NCBI GenBank assembly: GCA_017458335.1
Contig: JAFTFT010000033.1
Span: 1-64,000 of the forward strand
Origin: Oscillospiraceae bacterium
GTDB lineage: Bacteria; Bacillota; Clostridia; Oscillospirales; Oscillospiraceae
DNA length: 64,000 bases
Direction of reading: 5' to 3'
Shown: in pieces, positions 51,512 to 59,836 of the stretch
Position numbering within the stretch: position 1 is the stretch's first letter
How the letters are laid out: each line of letters starts with the position of its first letter
Program-made: the position numbers and the translations under genes
The notes under the pieces: model-generated
Databases searched by the model: none
Seen by the model: the letters and a program-made list of their open reading frames with translations, nothing else
What the model was told of the DNA's origin: nothing

Positions 51512-51892
51512 GAAAAAGCACGGCGGACAAAAAGAAAACGAAGCGGGGAAACCCGCTTCGCTTCCTATATGGGTTGAGGACAAAATGAAAAAGATGAAAA
51601 ACTGTTACTTGCATATTTAATATACCCTGAGAATGTTACAGAAATAAGGAAGATATTGTTTCATGTTTGTAAAATACAACAGAAAACAAAATTTTCCCAC
51701 ATTTCGTTTCCGCTCTTTTCCGGCGCGGTGATTTGTGGTATACTGATTCGAATCGTTATCTGCCGCTGACAGGATCTCAATCCTGCCAAAGGCGGGGAGT
51801 GATCCGGCAGACTTTTTGTGAAGGAAAACACCGGTTTTTATCATCATGTCAAAGTCGGCCCCGGGGATCCGGCGCCGCGGGAAGGAGCAGGA
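51512..51892. other. Divergent intergenic region between murT and a small membrane-protein gene
   Basis: A short stem GAAGCGGG / CCCGCTTC lies near 51540-51565. A possible weak plus-strand -10 (TATACT near 51737) precedes the next gene. Otherwise AT-rich and featureless. Confidence 0.4.
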
Positions 51893-52195
51893 ATGGAAAT
51901 GAAACCACATGTTTCCGGCTATGAGCGGGGGAGAAATATCGTCAGGGTCCTCGTGGTACTGGCGATCATTCTGGGCGTTGCGGCTCTGATGTTTACGCAG
52001 GAGAATTCACGGGAGCAGATGCTTCTTGTGATCGGCTCGGCGGCCTGCGTGGTCGGCGTGATCGTGGTGGCGCGGCTTCTCTGTGTCTGCCCGCACTGCG
52101 GAAAGCGGATTGTGAGCGGCGTGCTGGTCCTGCGGGTCTGCCCGAAGTGCAGGCATGACCTGCTTACCGGAGCGAAGGTGAAAAAGCAGCGCTGA
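51893..52195 (+). CDS. Small membrane protein with zinc-ribbon tail
   Basis: 100 residues from the ATG at 51893, with AAGGAG 6-7 nt upstream; the longer frame from 51818 lacks a start signal. Two helices (residues 17-34 and 42-62) are followed by a cytoplasmic zinc-ribbon (CVCPHCGKRIVSGVLVLRVC and CPKCRHDL) and a basic end. Such short zinc-ribbon membrane proteins are common but have no named role. It stands alone upstream of glpK. Confidence 0.7.
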   Translation: MEMKPHVSGYERGRNIVRVLVVLAIILGVAALMFTQENSREQMLLVIGSAACVVGVIVVARLLCVCPHCGKRIVSGVLVLRVCPKCRHDLLTGAKVKKQR

Positions 52196-52247
52196 AGCGG
52201 CATGAATCCGTCTGGATCGGGTTGATTTGGCCAAAATTCCCGCCGGT

Positions 52248-52319
52248 TTTTCACAGTGCTGCCTGCCGGTATTCCCGCCGTGCTGCTCACCGGTGTTCCC
52301 GCAGTGTTTTCCGCCGCGT
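52248..52319. repeat. Degenerate 24-bp tandem repeat upstream of glpK
   Basis: About three units of a 24-bp repeat (for example TTCCCGCCGTGCTGCTCACC at 52272), roughly 65% identical to each other, end about 30 bp before the glpK promoter. Confidence 0.45.
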
Positions 52320-52345
52320 TTTTGCCGGGAAAACACCACAAAACC

Positions 52346-52373
52346 TTGACTTTTTCTGAATTATCGGTACAAT
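52346..52373 (+). promoter_or_regulatory. Promoter of glpK
   Basis: TTGACT at 52346-52351, 16-bp spacer, TACAAT at 52368-52373. The leader is about 90 nt. Confidence 0.6.
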
Positions 52374-52469
52374 ATATTCCATCTGAGGAATCTGCCTGCA
52401 ACATGAACCAGGCAATTTGTCTTGCGGAGGAGCATCTACCATCTGAAACGCGGAAAGGAATCGGAACGC

Positions 52470-53963
52470 ATGAAGTACATTATGGCCCTCGACCAGGGAA
52501 CGACCAGTTCCCGCTGCATTCTCTTTGACCACAACGGAAATATCTGCAGTTCGGTGCAGAAGGAATTCCGCCAGATCTATCCCCAGCCCGGCTGGGTGGA
52601 GCATGACGCAAATGAAATCTGGGATGTCACACTGGAGGTCTCCCGCGCCGCGCTGGACAAGCTGGACGCGACGGCGGCCGACGTGGCTGCCATCGGCATC
52701 ACGAATCAGCGTGAAACCACGATCATCTGGGATAAGGAAACCGGCGAGCCCATCGCCAATGCCATCGTCTGGCAGTGCCGCCGCACCACCGAAACCATTG
52801 ACGAGCTGGTCAAAGCCGGCTATGGGGATACCATCCGCAAAAAGACCGGCCTGATCCCTGACGCCTATTTTTCCGGATCGAAGATCAAGTGGCTGCTGGA
52901 CCACGTGCCCGGCGCCCGTCGGCGCGCCGAGGCGGGGAAGCTGCTCTTCGGCACGGTCGATACCTGGCTGATCTGGAAGCTGACAGGCGGCCGTGTCCAC
53001 GTGACCGACTATACCAATGCCAGCCGCACCATGCTCTTCAACATCCATGAGCTAAAGTGGGATGAGGAGCTTCTGAGGATTTTGAACATTCCGGCCTGCA
53101 TCCTTCCGGAGGTCCGGCCTTCCAGCGCCGTCTACGGCAAGACGGATTTCGAGCTCTACGGCGGCGAGATCCCCATCGCCGGCGCGGCCGGGGACCAGCA
53201 GTGCGCCCTCTTCGGCCAGTGCTGTTTTGAGCCTGGAAGCATGAAGAACACCTACGGAACCGGCTGCTTCCTTCTGATGAATACCGGGCGGGAGATCGTC
53301 GAGAGCAAGAACGGCCTCGTGACAAGCATCGCCGTCGGCTTTGAGGATCATGTGGAATATGCCCTTGAAGGCTCCGTGTTTATTGCCGGCGCCGCCATCC
53401 AGTGGCTCCGCGACGAGCTTGGCGTCATCTCCACCGCGGCCGAGAGTTCTCAGTATGCTGCGAAGGTGACCGACTCCAACGGCGGCTACGTGGTGCCGGC
53501 CTTTACGGGCCTCGGCGCTCCCTACTGGAATCAGCGCGCCCGCGGCGCGATCGTTGGCCTGACACGGGGCTTTAACCGCGCCCATCTGGTCCGTGCCACG
53601 CTGGAGTCCCTGGCCTACCAGACCTATGATGTGGTCCGCGCCATGGAGCGTGACGCCGGCATCCACATTGGCGAGCTGAAGGTGGACGGCGGCGCCTGCG
53701 CCAACAACTTCCTGATGCAGTTCCAGTCCGACCTGATCGGCAGCGACGTGGTACGTCCGCGCTGCATTGAAACCACGGCCCTGGGCGCCGCGTACCTGGC
53801 GGGCCTCGCGGTGAAGTACTGGGACAGCCTGGACGATGTAAAGAACAACTGGGCCGTCGACCGGGTCTTTACCTCTGAGCTGGAGGAAGAAAAACGCGTG
53901 AAGCTCCTGAACGGCTGGCACAAGGCCGTCAAGTGCGCGCTGCTGTGGGCTGAGGAGGAATAA
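52470..53963 (+). CDS. glpK: Glycerol kinase
   Basis: 497 residues, standard GlpK length, from the ATG at 52470 with AAAGGA upstream. FGGY-kinase features are [21 protein letters not shown] at the N-terminus, [84 protein letters not shown] and [20 protein letters not shown] near residue 408. It phosphorylates glycerol to glycerol 3-phosphate. There is no glpF or glpD beside it; the next gene is a HAD-IIA phosphatase. Confidence 0.97.
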   Translation: MKYIMALDQGTTSSRCILFDHNGNICSSVQKEFRQIYPQPGWVEHDANEIWDVTLEVSRAALDKLDATAADVAAIGITNQRETTIIWDKETGEPIANAIVWQCRRTTETIDELVKAGYGDTIRKKTGLIPDAYFSGSKIKWLLDHVPGARRRAEAGKLLFGTVDTWLIWKLTGGRVHVTDYTNASRTMLFNIHELKWDEELLRILNIPACILPEVRPSSAVYGKTDFELYGGEIPIAGAAGDQQCALFGQCCFEPGSMKNTYGTGCFLLMNTGREIVESKNGLVTSIAVGFEDHVEYALEGSVFIAGAAIQWLRDELGVISTAAESSQYAAKVTDSNGGYVVPAFTGLGAPYWNQRARGAIVGLTRGFNRAHLVRATLESLAYQTYDVVRAMERDAGIHIGELKVDGGACANNFLMQFQSDLIGSDVVRPRCIETTALGAAYLAGLAVKYWDSLDDVKNNWAVDRVFTSELEEEKRVKLLNGWHKAVKCALLWAEEE

Positions 53964-53968
53964 GAACC

Positions 53969-54784
53969 ATGGATCTGACCAAACTGAAATCCTGTGAACT
54001 CTTCCTTTTTGACATGGACGGGACCCTGTATCTGGGGGACAACGTCTACCCCGGCGCTCATGAGCTGATGGAGGCGCTGCCCTCCCTCGGCAAGCGCTAT
54101 ATCTATCTGACGAACAATTCCTCCCGTGCGGGGACGGACTATATCACGCGGCTGCGCCGTCTGGGCTTCCCCTGCGAGGCGGAGAATGTCTTTACCTCCG
54201 GTATGGCCACCGGTCTGTATCTGAATCAGAACTACCCCGGTGCCCGTGTCTACCTGGCCGGCACAAAGGCCTTTTACCGCGAGCTGCAGAGCTATCACAT
54301 CAACCTTGTAAACGACGAACTCGGTCATACCGACGAGACCACCGTCGACGTTGTGGTGCAGGGCTTCGATACCGAGCTTGTGTATGAAAAGCTGAACCTC
54401 GCCTGCCACTTCCTGCGGCGCGGTGCTGCTTTTATTGCCGCCAATCCCGACTGGGTCTGCCCGATGCCTGAGGACGAGGTTCTTCCCGACTGCGGAAGCA
54501 TCTGCGCCCTGCTCACCGCCTCCAGCGGTGTGAAGCCGACCTACATCGGCAAACCGAACCGGAACATGATCGATGTGATCTCGAAGCAGACCGGTATCCC
54601 CAATGAAAAGATCTGCGCGGTGGGGGACCGCCTGTACACCGATATCGCGGTGGCACAGAATGCCGGCTCCGTGTCGGTTCTGGTCCTTTCCGGTGAGACC
54701 ACACCCGAGATGGCTTCCGCTGCCGAGCGGCAGCCGGATTATATCCTGCCTTCGGTCAAGGAGCTTCTGGACGCTTTATGCTGA
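53969..54784 (+). CDS. HAD-IIA family phosphatase (NagD/PGP-like)
   Basis: 271 residues. HAD motif I is LFDMDGTLYLGD near residue 13, motif II is YLTNNSSRAG near 50, the C2 cap contains VVVQGFDTELVYEKLNLACHF, and motifs III/IV are YIGKPNRNMIDV and AVGDRLYTDIAVAQNAG. The family includes NagD, AraL and phosphoglycolate/glycerol-3-phosphate phosphatases. Its position 5 bp after glpK suggests a role in glycerol-phosphate balance or repair, but this is inference. Confidence 0.88.
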   Translation: MDLTKLKSCELFLFDMDGTLYLGDNVYPGAHELMEALPSLGKRYIYLTNNSSRAGTDYITRLRRLGFPCEAENVFTSGMATGLYLNQNYPGARVYLAGTKAFYRELQSYHINLVNDELGHTDETTVDVVVQGFDTELVYEKLNLACHFLRRGAAFIAANPDWVCPMPEDEVLPDCGSICALLTASSGVKPTYIGKPNRNMIDVISKQTGIPNEKICAVGDRLYTDIAVAQNAGSVSVLVLSGETTPEMASAAERQPDYILPSVKELLDALC

Positions 54785-56667
54785 CTCCTTCCTTCGCATT
54801 CGCTGTTGTCTGTTTTGTGCTGCTGCTCCTGTTCTTCTCGGGGCTTCCGAACCTGAGAACCTGTGAGCTGCCGCGGACGCTTATGAAAAGCGAGCCGGAT
54901 CGTCAGAACCGGCTCGCTGTCATGCTGATTACCGTGCTCTATGCTGTCTGCGCTTTTTGGAACCTGGGCAATACCGCTTCGCCCCAGAGCTTTGTGCCGA
55001 TGGAAGGCCGCGACGTGATTCTCCGTCTTCCGGAGAACACCGTGCCCGACCGGCTGGTTCTGTTTCCCGGAGTGGGACAGGGGAGCTACAGCGTTGAATA
55101 CTCCAACGACGCGGAAGGCTGGCGCCCGCAGACGACCTTCGATCAGGACCATGTCGCGGTGCTGAAGTGGCAGATTCTGCCCCTGAACCTGAGCGAACCG
55201 GTAAACTTCCTCCGCATCCACTGCACCTCCGGCTCTCCCTGGCTGGGTGAGATCGCACTCTGGGACGCGCAGGGCAGCGGCATCCCGGCGGCCGCATCCA
55301 TCCCGGAACTGACGGATGAAGGCGGGCTTGTTCCGCCGGTGTCAAACTTCCTGAACTCCTCTTACTTTGACGAGATCTATCACGCCAGGACGGCCTGGGA
55401 ACATCTGCACGGGATCTGGCCGTACGAGATCTCCCATCCGCCGCTCGGCAAGGAGCTTCTCTCCCTCGGCATTCTGCTCTTCGGCATGACCCCCTTCGGC
55501 TGGCGCTTTTCCGGGACGGTGGTCGGGGTTCTGATGCTCCCGGCGATGTATCGTTTTCTGAAGCGTCTTTTCGGAACGGGGCGTGTTCCCGTGTTGGGAA
55601 CCGCGCTTCTTGCCTCCGGTTTCCTGCATTATGTCCAGACCCGCATTGCCACCATCGACAGCTATGCCGTGTTCTTCATTCTGCTGATGTACGACGCGAT
55701 GTACGCGTGGCTCACAGAAGGGAAGACAAAGGATCTCGCCCTCTGCGGTATTCTCTTCGGCCTCGGCGCCGCCTGCAAGTGGATCTGCCTGTACGCGGGC
55801 GCCGGACTTGGTGTGCTATGGCTCGCTCACTGGATTTCGGAACTGCTTCATGCCCGTCACGGTGTGCGATATGAGAGGGGAGGGGCTTCTGAACCCGACA
55901 GAGAAACCCGGGACTCGCTTCTCCATGCCGCACCCGATCAGGAAATGCTGCGGCAGACTACGACTCGGGGGGAAACCGGCGCGTCATCCGCTTATGTTCT
56001 TCGCGCCTTCTTCAAGAATGCCTCACTCTGTATCGTGTTCTTTGTCCTGATCCCTGTCCTGATCTATTACCTCAGCTATCTGCCCTACGGCATCTCCCAG
56101 AATGCCCCGCTCTTCAGCCGGGCATATACGAAGCTGGTTCTGGACAACCAGTCCTTCATGTTCTCCTACCATGCACATATCAGGGCGGAGCATCCTTATT
56201 CCTCCCGCTGGTACCAGTGGGTGCTGGACATCCGGCCGATTCTGTACTATCTGGAGTACCTCCCGGACGGAAAGCGGGTGAGCTTCGGAGCCTTTGTGAA
56301 CCCGATGATCTGCTGGGGCGGGCTGCTGAGCCTCATGGTCCTTTTCTACACGGCGCTTTTCCGGCGCGATCGGACCGCGGCCTTCCTGCTTGTGGCCTAC
56401 GCCTCCGGGCTGGTTCCCTGGATGTTCATTTCGCGCCTGACCTTTGCCTATCACTACTTTGCCTCCGCACTGTTTCTGGTGCCGTCGCTGTGCTATGTGT
56501 TCGCGCTGTTTGAGAATGCTCCGCGTCGTTTCCGCCTCTACCCAGGCTGCTTCACGGCAGTATCGGTGCTGCTCTTCGCCTGGTTTTTCCCGGCCCTGAA
56601 CGGCATCACGGTCTCAAACGAGCTCGCGACAAAACTTCTCGGCTGGCTCCCCACCTGGCCCTTCTGA
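54778..56667 (+). CDS. GT39/PMT-like phospholipid-carrier-dependent glycosyltransferase
   Basis: 629 residues, overlapping the HAD gene by 7 bp. Two N-terminal helices are separated by an extracellular beta-rich domain of ~130 residues (residues 70-185, discoidin-like in appearance). The catalytic PMT-like region then begins with SYFDEIYHARTAWEHLHG, the acidic DE motif of the first extracellular loop, and SHPPLGKELLSLGI. About ten further helices follow. Such enzymes transfer mannose or other sugars from a polyprenyl phosphate to proteins or glycans on the outer face of the membrane. Confidence 0.82.
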   Translation: MLTPSFAFAVVCFVLLLLFFSGLPNLRTCELPRTLMKSEPDRQNRLAVMLITVLYAVCAFWNLGNTASPQSFVPMEGRDVILRLPENTVPDRLVLFPGVGQGSYSVEYSNDAEGWRPQTTFDQDHVAVLKWQILPLNLSEPVNFLRIHCTSGSPWLGEIALWDAQGSGIPAAASIPELTDEGGLVPPVSNFLNSSYFDEIYHARTAWEHLHGIWPYEISHPPLGKELLSLGILLFGMTPFGWRFSGTVVGVLMLPAMYRFLKRLFGTGRVPVLGTALLASGFLHYVQTRIATIDSYAVFFILLMYDAMYAWLTEGKTKDLALCGILFGLGAACKWICLYAGAGLGVLWLAHWISELLHARHGVRYERGGASEPDRETRDSLLHAAPDQEMLRQTTTRGETGASSAYVLRAFFKNASLCIVFFVLIPVLIYYLSYLPYGISQNAPLFSRAYTKLVLDNQSFMFSYHAHIRAEHPYSSRWYQWVLDIRPILYYLEYLPDGKRVSFGAFVNPMICWGGLLSLMVLFYTALFRRDRTAAFLLVAYASGLVPWMFISRLTFAYHYFASALFLVPSLCYVFALFENAPRRFRLYPGCFTAVSVLLFAWFFPALNGITVSNELATKLLGWLPTWPF

Positions 56668-56709
56668 AGCCCACCTGGCCGCCTGGCCTTTCTGACGCAA
56701 TCCCGATCC

Positions 56710-56751
56710 CATTTATCATTGAACATTTCTCATTTACCATTTCTCATCGGG
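56710..56751 (+). repeat. Heptad repeat array A (CATTNNN)
   Basis: Five contiguous 7-bp units CATTTAT, CATTGAA, CATTTCT, CATTTAC, CATTTCT and a partial CATCGGG, between the GT39 gene and bofA. Confidence 0.8.
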
Positions 56752-56759
56752 GGTGACCC

Positions 56760-57050
56760 ATGAACCTGCAAACCCTGGACTGGAGCACGATTCTCATCGA
56801 CGTCGGCATGCTGGCCTTTCTGATCCTGGCGGTCGTTGTGGTGGTACGGCTCCTGGCCAAGCCCATCAAGGCGCTGCTGAAGTTCCTTGTCCATGCCGCG
56901 ACCGGAATTCTGGTCTTCTACGCGGTAAACTATGTCGGAGGCCGCTTCTTCGGCTTCACCATGGAGCCGACCAATCTGCGCCTTGTGATCGCCGGCCTCG
57001 GCGGCGTCCCCGGCGTCGCCCTCATGGTCCTCTACCAGCTCCTGTTCTGA
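56760..57050 (+). CDS. BofA-like (pro-sigma-K processing inhibitor) family protein
   Basis: 96 residues with three hydrophobic segments (residues 16-29, 45-60 and 75-95). The pattern KPIKALLKFLVHAATGILVFYAVNYVGG followed by LRLVIAGLGGVPGVALMVLYQLL is typical of BofA. In Bacillus BofA holds the SpoIVFB protease inactive during sporulation. No sporulation genes are visible here, so its role may be different. GGGGG precedes the ATG. It lies downstream of heptad array A. Confidence 0.8.
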   Translation: MNLQTLDWSTILIDVGMLAFLILAVVVVVRLLAKPIKALLKFLVHAATGILVFYAVNYVGGRFFGFTMEPTNLRLVIAGLGGVPGVALMVLYQLLF

Positions 57051-57255
57051 TCCGGACTCCGCGCCCGGTCTCCCGCGCCCGCTCTCCCGCGCCCGGCCTA
57101 CCGCGCCGCCGCCGCGGAAGGATCTGGCTCCGGTTTCCCCTCCGGAACGCGTCTCTCCGGCGCCCGACACTGCCCCTGTTCCGCAAAACCCGCATCGAGT
57201 CCGAAAAACGGGACAGGTCCGGGAGTAGAATGGATCCTGACATCAATTCCGACAT
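57051..57255. other. Extremely GC-rich tract without a gene
   Basis: CTCCCGCGCCCG-like words repeat in 57060-57115. A long frame runs through this stretch into parE, but it begins as a shadow of bofA and has no start signal. Confidence 0.5.
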
Positions 57256-57290
57256 CATTTTCCATTTCTCATTCAACATTACACATTGTA
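57256..57290 (+). repeat. Heptad repeat array B (CATTNNN)
   Basis: Five contiguous units: CATTTTC, CATTTCT, CATTCAA, CATTACA, CATTGTA. It ends 15 bp upstream of the parE ATG and so may cover its leader. Confidence 0.8.
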
Positions 57291-57304
57291 CAAAAGGGTG
57301 TTTT

Positions 57305-59323
57305 ATGGCAAAAGCAAAATCTTCCAAACCGGCCTCTCCCGCCGAGTACGGCAATGACAGTATCTCACAGCTCCAGGGCGCGGACCGCGTCCGGCTTCGC
57401 CCAGGGGTCATCTTCGGCTCGGACGGGCTGGACGGCTGCGAGCATGCGGTGTTCGAGATCCTCTCCAACTCCATCGACGAAGCGCGCGAGGGCTACGGCG
57501 ACCTGATCATCCTGACCTACTACCAGGACAAGAGCATCGAGGTCGAGGACTTCGGCCGAGGCTGTCCGCTGGACTGGAACAGCCGGGAGCAGCGCTGGAA
57601 CTGGGAGCTTGTCTACTGCGAGCTCTACGCCGGCGGCAAGTACAACAACAACGACGGCGGCGACTACGGCTTCGCCCTGGGCCTGAACGGTCTGGGCGCC
57701 TGCGCGACGCAGTACGCCTCCCGCTACATGGACGTGACGGTGCGCCGTGACGGGTATCGCTACGACCTGCGCTTTGAGCGCGGCAGCGTGGTGGGCGAGC
57801 CGGGCAAGGAGCTGCACAAAACGGAAGCGGACCGGAAGAAGACGGGTACGGTGACGCGCTGGCTCCCGGACCTGGAGGTCTTCACGGACATCGACATCCC
57901 GCCGGAGTACTTCGACGACGTGCTGAAGCGCCAGGCGGTGGCCAACGCCGGCATCACCTTCCGCCTCCGCCTGGAGAAGCCGGGCGGCGGCTTCGAGACG
58001 AAGGACTTCCTCTACCCCAACGGCATCCTGGACTACGTGACGGAGCTGGCGGGGGAGAAGCCCCTCACCCTGCCGCACTTCATTCAGACCGAGCGCCGCG
58101 GCCGCGACCGGGAGGACAAGGACGATTACCGGGTGAAGATCTCCTGCGCCTTCTGCTTCTCGAACCGGGTCAGCGTCCTGGAGTATTACCACAACTCCTC
58201 CTGGCTGGAAAACGGCGGCGCGCCGGACAAGGCGGTGAAGAGCGCCTTCGTGTCGTCCATTGACGCGTATCTGCGCAGCACGAACCGCTACCAGAAGAAC
58301 GAGTCGGCCATCCGCTTCCAGGACGTGCAGGACTGCCTGGTCCTGGTGACGAACTGCTTCTCGACCCAGACCTCCTACGAGAACCAGACCAAGAAGGCGA
58401 TCAACAACCGCTTCATCCAGCAGGCCATGACCGAGTTTTTCAAGGAGCAGCTGGAGGTCTACTTCCTGGAGAACAAGCCGGAGGCGGAGCTCATCGCCAA
58501 CCAGGTCCTGGTGAACAAGCGCAGCCGCGAGACGGCCGAGAAGGCGCGCCTTGGGATGAAGAAGAAGCTCTCCGGCACCATCGACATCGCCAACCGGGTG
58601 CAGAAGTTTGTCGACTGCCGCAGCCGCGACCCCGAGCGCCGCGAGATCTACATCGTCGAGGGCGACTCGGCCCTGGGCGCCTGCAAGCTCTCCCGGGACG
58701 CCGAGTTCCAGGGCATCATGCCGGTCCGCGGCAAGATCCTGAACTGCCTGAAGGCGGACTATGTGCGCATCTTCAAGTCGGACGTCATCACGGACCTGAT
58801 GAAGGTGCTGGGCTGCGGCGTGGAGGTGAAGGACAAGCACACGAAGGAGCTGCAGAGCTTCGACCTCTCGGCCCTGCGCTGGAGCAAGATCATCATCTGC
58901 ACCGACGCCGACGTGGACGGCTACCAGATCCGCACCCTGATCCTCACCATGCTCTACCGCCTGGTGCCCACCCTGATCCGGGAGGGTTTTGTGTATATTG
59001 CCGAATCCCCCCTCTATGAGATCAACGCAAAGGGCAAGACCTGGTTTGCCTACACCGAGAAGGAGAAGGCGGAGATCCTGGCCGGGCTGAAGAACGCGAA
59101 GGTTACGATCTCCCGCTCCAAGGGCCTGGGCGAGAACGACCCGGACATGATGTGGCTGACCACCATGAACCCCGAGACCCGCCGCCTGATCAAGGTCATG
59201 CCCGAGGACGTAAACCGCATGGCGGAGGTCTTCGACCTGCTCCTGGGCGACAACCTGGAGGGGCGCAAGGCCCACATCGCCGAAGTCGGCGCGAGCTTCC
59301 TGGACATCGCGGACCTCTCGTAG
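57305..59323 (+). CDS. parE: DNA topoisomerase IV-like subunit B (GyrB/ParE family)
   Basis: 672 residues from the ATG at 57305. The GHKL ATPase domain has EILSNSIDEAREGYGD near residue 53, the VEDFGRGCPLDW motif and ALGLNGLGACATQYASRYMD. The TOPRIM domain has IVEGDSALGACKLSRDAEFQ (EGDSA at 452-456), PVRGKILN and CTDADVDGYQIRTLILTMLYR. The N-terminus (FGSDGLDGCEHAVFEI) differs from canonical GyrB. This is a second, divergent type IIA topoisomerase of Clostridia, paired with the subunit A gene downstream. AAAGGG is a weak Shine-Dalgarno. Confidence 0.9.
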   Translation: MAKAKSSKPASPAEYGNDSISQLQGADRVRLRPGVIFGSDGLDGCEHAVFEILSNSIDEAREGYGDLIILTYYQDKSIEVEDFGRGCPLDWNSREQRWNWELVYCELYAGGKYNNNDGGDYGFALGLNGLGACATQYASRYMDVTVRRDGYRYDLRFERGSVVGEPGKELHKTEADRKKTGTVTRWLPDLEVFTDIDIPPEYFDDVLKRQAVANAGITFRLRLEKPGGGFETKDFLYPNGILDYVTELAGEKPLTLPHFIQTERRGRDREDKDDYRVKISCAFCFSNRVSVLEYYHNSSWLENGGAPDKAVKSAFVSSIDAYLRSTNRYQKNESAIRFQDVQDCLVLVTNCFSTQTSYENQTKKAINNRFIQQAMTEFFKEQLEVYFLENKPEAELIANQVLVNKRSRETAEKARLGMKKKLSGTIDIANRVQKFVDCRSRDPERREIYIVEGDSALGACKLSRDAEFQGIMPVRGKILNCLKADYVRIFKSDVITDLMKVLGCGVEVKDKHTKELQSFDLSALRWSKIIICTDADVDGYQIRTLILTMLYRLVPTLIREGFVYIAESPLYEINAKGKTWFAYTEKEKAEILAGLKNAKVTISRSKGLGENDPDMMWLTTMNPETRRLIKVMPEDVNRMAEVFDLLLGDNLEGRKAHIAEVGASFLDIADLS

Positions 59324-59325
59324 TA

Positions 59326-59360
59326 AAGTAAAAAGTGCAAAGTTCAAAGTGCAAATGGAG
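59326..59360 (-). repeat. Heptad repeat array C (AAGTGCA units, inverted relative to array D)
   Basis: AAGTAAA, AAGTGCA, AAGTTCA, AAGTGCA, AATGGAG: 7-bp units starting just after the parE stop. Their reverse complement gives the TTTGCAC-type units of array D, so the two arrays flank the next gene in opposite orientation. Confidence 0.8.
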
Positions 59361-59369
59361 GGGAAGACT

Positions 59370-59735
59370 GTGCCGGATAATATTGCACTTCAGAAGAGCA
59401 AGGAATTTGCCATTCGCATGGTGAGGCTTTATAAATATCTTTCCGAAGACAGGAAAGAATTTATTCTGTCCAAACAGATTATACGCAGTGGAACCAGTAT
59501 CGGGGCAAATCTTGCCGAATCTGAGTGCGCAATCAGCCGTAATGACTTTCTTTCCAAAATTTATATTGCTCTGAAAGAAGCATCCGAAACCAGATACTGG
59601 CTTGAATTGCTCTATCGCACGGATTATCTTTCTCAGGAACAATACAGCAGTCTTGACAAAGACTGCGCTGAAATCTTTAAGATTCTTCAATCCACAACAA
59701 AAACCATAAAAGAACGCCAAAAAGCGAAGGAATAA
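59370..59735 (+). CDS. Four-helix-bundle protein (23S rRNA intervening-sequence/S23 family)
   Basis: 121 residues from a GTG at 59370 with GGAGGGG 6 nt upstream; frames starting at 59349 or 59355 begin inside heptad array C and have poorer signals. The family pattern is plain: LQKSKEFAIRMVRLYKYLSED, then FILSKQIIRSGTSIGANLAESECAISRNDFLSKIYIALKEASETRYWLELL. These proteins are often encoded in intervening sequences of 23S rRNA genes or as stand-alone ORFs, and are related to the Avd accessory proteins of retroelements. The gene is much more AT-rich than its neighbours and splits parE from parC, so it is probably a recent arrival. Confidence 0.9.
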   Translation: MPDNIALQKSKEFAIRMVRLYKYLSEDRKEFILSKQIIRSGTSIGANLAESECAISRNDFLSKIYIALKEASETRYWLELLYRTDYLSQEQYSSLDKDCAEIFKILQSTTKTIKERQKAKE

Positions 59736-59746
59736 TCTATTTCTAA

Positions 59747-59826
59747 TTCCACTTTGCACTTTGATCATTGTCCATTGATCATCATTCCACTTTGCACTTT
59801 CCACATTCCACTTTATATCTAATTCC
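59747..59826 (+). repeat. Heptad repeat array D (TTCCACT/TTGCACT units)
   Basis: Ten or more 7-bp units: TTCCACT, TTGCACT, TTGATCA, TTGTCCA, TTGATCA, a 3-bp slip (TCA), then TTCCACT, TTGCACT, TTCCACA, TTCCACT, TTATATC, TAATTCC. It fills the space between the S23-like gene and parC. Confidence 0.85.
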
Positions 59827-59836
59827 GGAGTCTTAA

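Noticed and set aside
56753-57304. 856-codon frame fusing a basic Arg/Pro-rich segment to parE
   Set aside because: The first ~180 codons are a shadow of bofA and a GC-rich gap; subunit B homology starts at 57305.
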